From: Clostridia bacterium
GTDB lineage: Bacteria; Bacillota; Clostridia; Oscillospirales; Acutalibacteraceae
Assembly (NCBI GenBank): GCA_017432165.1
Contig: JAFRJS010000095.1
Location: forward strand, 1-64,000
Reading direction: 5' to 3'
Length of the DNA stretch: 64,000 bases
In this document: one piece after another, positions 61,731 through 64,000 of the stretch
Position numbering within the stretch: the stretch's first letter is position 1
Layout of the letters: every line of letters begins with the position of its first letter
Program-made: the position numbers and the translations under genes
The notes under the pieces: model-generated
What the model saw: the letters and a program-made list of their open reading frames with translations, nothing else
Databases searched by the model: none
What the model was told of the DNA's origin: nothing

Positions 61731-62291
61731 TTAATTTAAAAATTTTCGGTTTTCCCAAATATAAATCACTCCGGAAATCAGGGAAAACACTGCGCTAAGC
61801 CAAATAAGCAAATAGGATATGGCGTTAAAAATCACGCCAAGCTTATTACCTGTTATTTCTATGTACATTTGAAAAATTATAACTGCATTTATTGCTATTA
61901 TCTGACTTACGGTTTTTAATTTGCCCCAAATATTCGCCGGTACAACCTTGCCACCGGTTTTTAAAAGCAAAAATCTCACCGATGTAACCGTGAATTCCCG
62001 TATAACAATAAATACAACGGGCAAAACGGGAGAAAGTTTCAGCCCAACAAAACAAATGAGCATAGAAATAACGAGTATTTTATCTGCCAAAGGGTCCATT
62101 ATTTTTCCAAAATCAGTTATAAAGTTATACTTTCTGGCTATTTTCCCGTCCAGATAGTCAGTATATGAGGCAAATGCAAAAATTAAAAAAGTAAAAAGCC
62201 ATCTGCCGGGAATATGAGTGTAAAGCACGAAAAGAACAGCGGGAAATACTAAAAGAATTCTTAAAACAGTAAGTTTATTTGGTGTGTTCAT
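61731..62291 (-). CDS. pgsA: CDP-diacylglycerol-glycerol-3-phosphate 3-phosphatidyltransferase
   Basis: 186 residues, membrane enzyme that makes phosphatidylglycerol phosphate. Signature of the CDP-alcohol phosphotransferases, D-G-x2-A-R-x8-G-x3-D-x3-D, is visible as DGKIARKYNFITDFGKIMD near 48-66 plus PLAD. Four to five hydrophobic helices. Three bases separate it from recX. Confidence 0.93.
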   Translation of the reverse strand: MNTPNKLTVLRILLVFPAVLFVLYTHIPGRWLFTFLIFAFASYTDYLDGKIARKYNFITDFGKIMDPLADKILVISMLICFVGLKLSPVLPVVFIVIREFTVTSVRFLLLKTGGKVVPANIWGKLKTVSQIIAINAVIIFQMYIEITGNKLGVIFNAISYLLIWLSAVFSLISGVIYIWENRKFLN

Positions 62292-62293
62292 TT

Positions 62294-62905
62294 TTAATTC
62301 TCCTCTAATTCATTAATAGCTGAGTTAATGACGCTCCAGCTGTAACCAAGCCTTTGACAATATGATACTAATTTTCTGAGTTCTTTTTCATTTTCCGTCG
62401 TGTTTTTATCGGTGTGCTTTTTTAAAAAGATTTTTTTAATATTTTCTTCTTCATTTATATCTATTTTACTAAGAGTCTCTTCAATTATATTATTTTCTAC
62501 ACCTTTTTTTGTAAGTTCGTATTTAACCCTTTTAATGGAATATAATTTTTTGAAAAAAAGTTCTTTAGCGTAAAGGAAAGCAAATTCTTTGTCATTTATC
62601 AGCCCCAAGTTTTCCATTTTTTCGGCTGCTCCTTCGGCATATTTTTCACCCAAGGAGTTTTTTATTTTATTTTTGAGTTCATGTTTTGAATGTGCCCTAA
62701 AAGAAAGAAGCCGCAAGGCTTTTTCTTTGGCTTTGTTTAAATTTATTTCTTCGTTTAAACTTTCTAAAATTTCATCGTCGATGTAGCTTCCGATTTTAAG
62801 GCCACTTTTCAAAAAAACTTCGGGCAAAACGCTTGCTAAATAATTATTATCGGCATATATGAGTATATTACCTTTTTTTGATTTTTTTATACTTGTAATT
62901 ATCAC
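62294..62905 (-). CDS. recX: RecX regulatory protein
   Basis: 203 residues from GTG at 62903-62905 (AAAGGAGG upstream; longer frame is spurious). RecX binds RecA and limits its filament. It has three RecX repeat motifs: LSFRAHSKHELKNKIK near 78, YAKELFFKKLYSIKRVKYEL near 122-141, LVSYCQRLGYSWSVI near 180-195. Length is usual for the family. First gene before pgsA-cysS. Confidence 0.85.
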   Translation of the reverse strand: MIITSIKKSKKGNILIYADNNYLASVLPEVFLKSGLKIGSYIDDEILESLNEEINLNKAKEKALRLLSFRAHSKHELKNKIKNSLGEKYAEGAAEKMENLGLINDKEFAFLYAKELFFKKLYSIKRVKYELTKKGVENNIIEETLSKIDINEEENIKKIFLKKHTDKNTTENEKELRKLVSYCQRLGYSWSVINSAINELEEN

Positions 62906-62930
62906 ATATATGCCTCCTTTACTTTTTAAA

Positions 62931-64000
62931 TTAGATTGTTGCCCCCGCATTTATAAGTTCTTGCCTTATTCGCTCGTTTTTCGCCATCTTCAAAGCTGTT
63001 TTATTATTAAAAACTTTGTTTACATTTGCGTGGTTTTGGATTAAAAATTTAATTATCTCAAGCTGACCATTAACTGCGGCTAACATTAGGGGTGTCATGC
63101 CATCTTCAGGATTTACGGCATTAACGTCTGCGCCATTTTTTATTGCTTTTAGCACATCAAAAAAACTGTCATCTTCAATTCCGTCAAATAAGTCTTTGGT
63201 AGCTCTGTTATTATTTAAAGTATTAAAATTTTTATTAATATTACTTGAGTTATTATTTTGGAATGTTGGTACGGCTGGTACATTGGGTTGTGGTGTAAAT
63301 ATAGGCTCTTGAAAAATTGTTTCTTCATTTTTTGTGATAGTAGTAGGTTTATTGGTTTTTTTATCTTTTGAAAACAACTTAGAAAAAATAGATTTCTTTT
63401 GACTTTTAAGCAGTTGTATTATTTCTTTGTATTTACCATGTTTAAATATTTTAGCATTGTCTAAAGCAGTACGTTTATAAACCCAGTCTTTAATATTAAT
63501 ATCGGCACCGTTATTGACCAAAAATTCTGTCAATTCAAAATCACCATCAAGAACAGCAATCATTAATAGAGTATCTCCATTTTCTGTAATACGTCTATTA
63601 ATAAATCCTTTACTGATGAAATACTTGATTACATCTAATTCATCATCGTGTGATACGTGGCGCGTTTGGTGATATGCTGCTAATTCCAAAATTTTTTTAA
63701 CTTGCTTATCATTTAAACTACCCATTTCAAATAGTTTTTTGATGTACTCAGGGTAATTTTCACCAGTAGCAGCACGATTGACCTCTACTATTTCAAAAAA
63801 TCTATTTTCTTTTTCTTTAAGCAGTTGCTCATTAGTCATGCCATCATTGATTAGCGCTTCAAGTGCCTCCTTGTCTTCATTAATTATTGCTCTATTTATA
63901 AATTCTTTTATATATCTGCTGTAGCGTTCCTTATTTTCTTCTAAAAAGTTAGAATAATACGGTTTATCATACCTTATGCTGTTTAAATCAAGTTTAACAT
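62931..64000 (-). CDS. Ankyrin-repeat protein, 5' end outside window
   Basis: An open leftward frame of at least 356 residues runs from the right edge with no start seen (an internal ATG at 63839 would give 302). Ankyrin repeats are clear: NGDTLLMIAVLDGDFELTEF and GADINIKDWVYK near the middle, and DGMTPLMLAAVNGQLEIIKF, NHANVNKVFNNKTALKMAKN at the end. Between them lies a low-complexity linker with poly-asparagine (NNNSSNINKNF). Ankyrin proteins in host-associated bacteria usually bind eukaryotic partners. Confidence 0.85.
   Translation of the reverse strand, partial: VKLDLNSIRYDKPYYSNFLEENKERYSRYIKEFINRAIINEDKEALEALINDGMTNEQLLKEKENRFFEIVEVNRAATGENYPEYIKKLFEMGSLNDKQVKKILELAAYHQTRHVSHDDELDVIKYFISKGFINRRITENGDTLLMIAVLDGDFELTEFLVNNGADINIKDWVYKRTALDNAKIFKHGKYKEIIQLLKSQKKSIFSKLFSKDKKTNKPTTITKNEETIFQEPIFTPQPNVPAVPTFQNNNSSNINKNFNTLNNNRATKDLFDGIEDDSFFDVLKAIKNGADVNAVNPEDGMTPLMLAAVNGQLEIIKFLIQNHANVNKVFNNKTALKMAKNERIRQELINAGATI

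Overview
The window is AT-rich DNA from a low-GC Gram-positive, most likely a member of the Clostridia. The evidence is a Spo0A-type response regulator beside a SpoIIQ-like peptidase, a T-box leader in front of thrS, a cmk-plsC-ispH gene block, a RibU-like ECF transporter subunit and Tn916-type mobile genes. Several features point to life inside or close to a eukaryotic cell: a nucleotide transporter of the ATP/ADP translocase (NTT) family, ankyrin proteins, and many Sec-exported proteins with toxin-like or unknown domains. No species can be named from this sequence.

Layout. 1-3.3 kb: small exported or unknown proteins and a decayed gene. 3.4-5.4 kb: GNAT acetyltransferase and a DUF1703-type ATPase/nuclease. 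5.5-7.9 kb: leftward small genes typical of plasmids and integrative elements, facing a ribbon-helix-helix regulator across a promoter region with three palindromic operators. 8.4-22 kb: a DUF4417 fusion gene and a cut-down prophage (tail tip, fibres, lysozyme, holin; no head, packaging or tape-measure genes), with two intact RelB/YafQ toxin-antitoxin pairs and a third antitoxin relic inserted in it. 22-25.1 kb: gene relics, then a Tn916-like sigma/Xis/Int module ending at a tRNA-Leu gene, with a second half copy of tRNA-Leu beyond it.

25.6-64 kb is mostly chromosomal. It holds an 885-residue exported protein, spo0A and the SpoIIQ-like gene, an HD protein, ackA and pfkA; then exported proteins (ADP-ribosyltransferase-like, unknown, ankyrin-like), a RibU-like gene, tRNA-Arg and an exported nuclease; an SPFH/zinc-ribbon/TPM operon; trpS; an exported papain-like protease; T-box-thrS; two orphan phage tail genes; the NTT transporter; a frameshifted gene behind cmk-plsC-ispH; a spermidine/putrescine transporter cluster interrupted by resistance-type enzymes; cysS, pgsA, recX; and an ankyrin protein running off the right edge.

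How it fits together (inference): the NTT carrier would take nucleotides from a host, exported enzymes and ankyrin proteins would act on the host, and the many frameshifts at homopolymers, stop-interrupted genes and the eroded prophage suggest relaxed selection and genome decay. The ADP-ribosyltransferase, nuclease and protease calls rest on short motifs read by eye and need profile searches; the housekeeping calls are firm.
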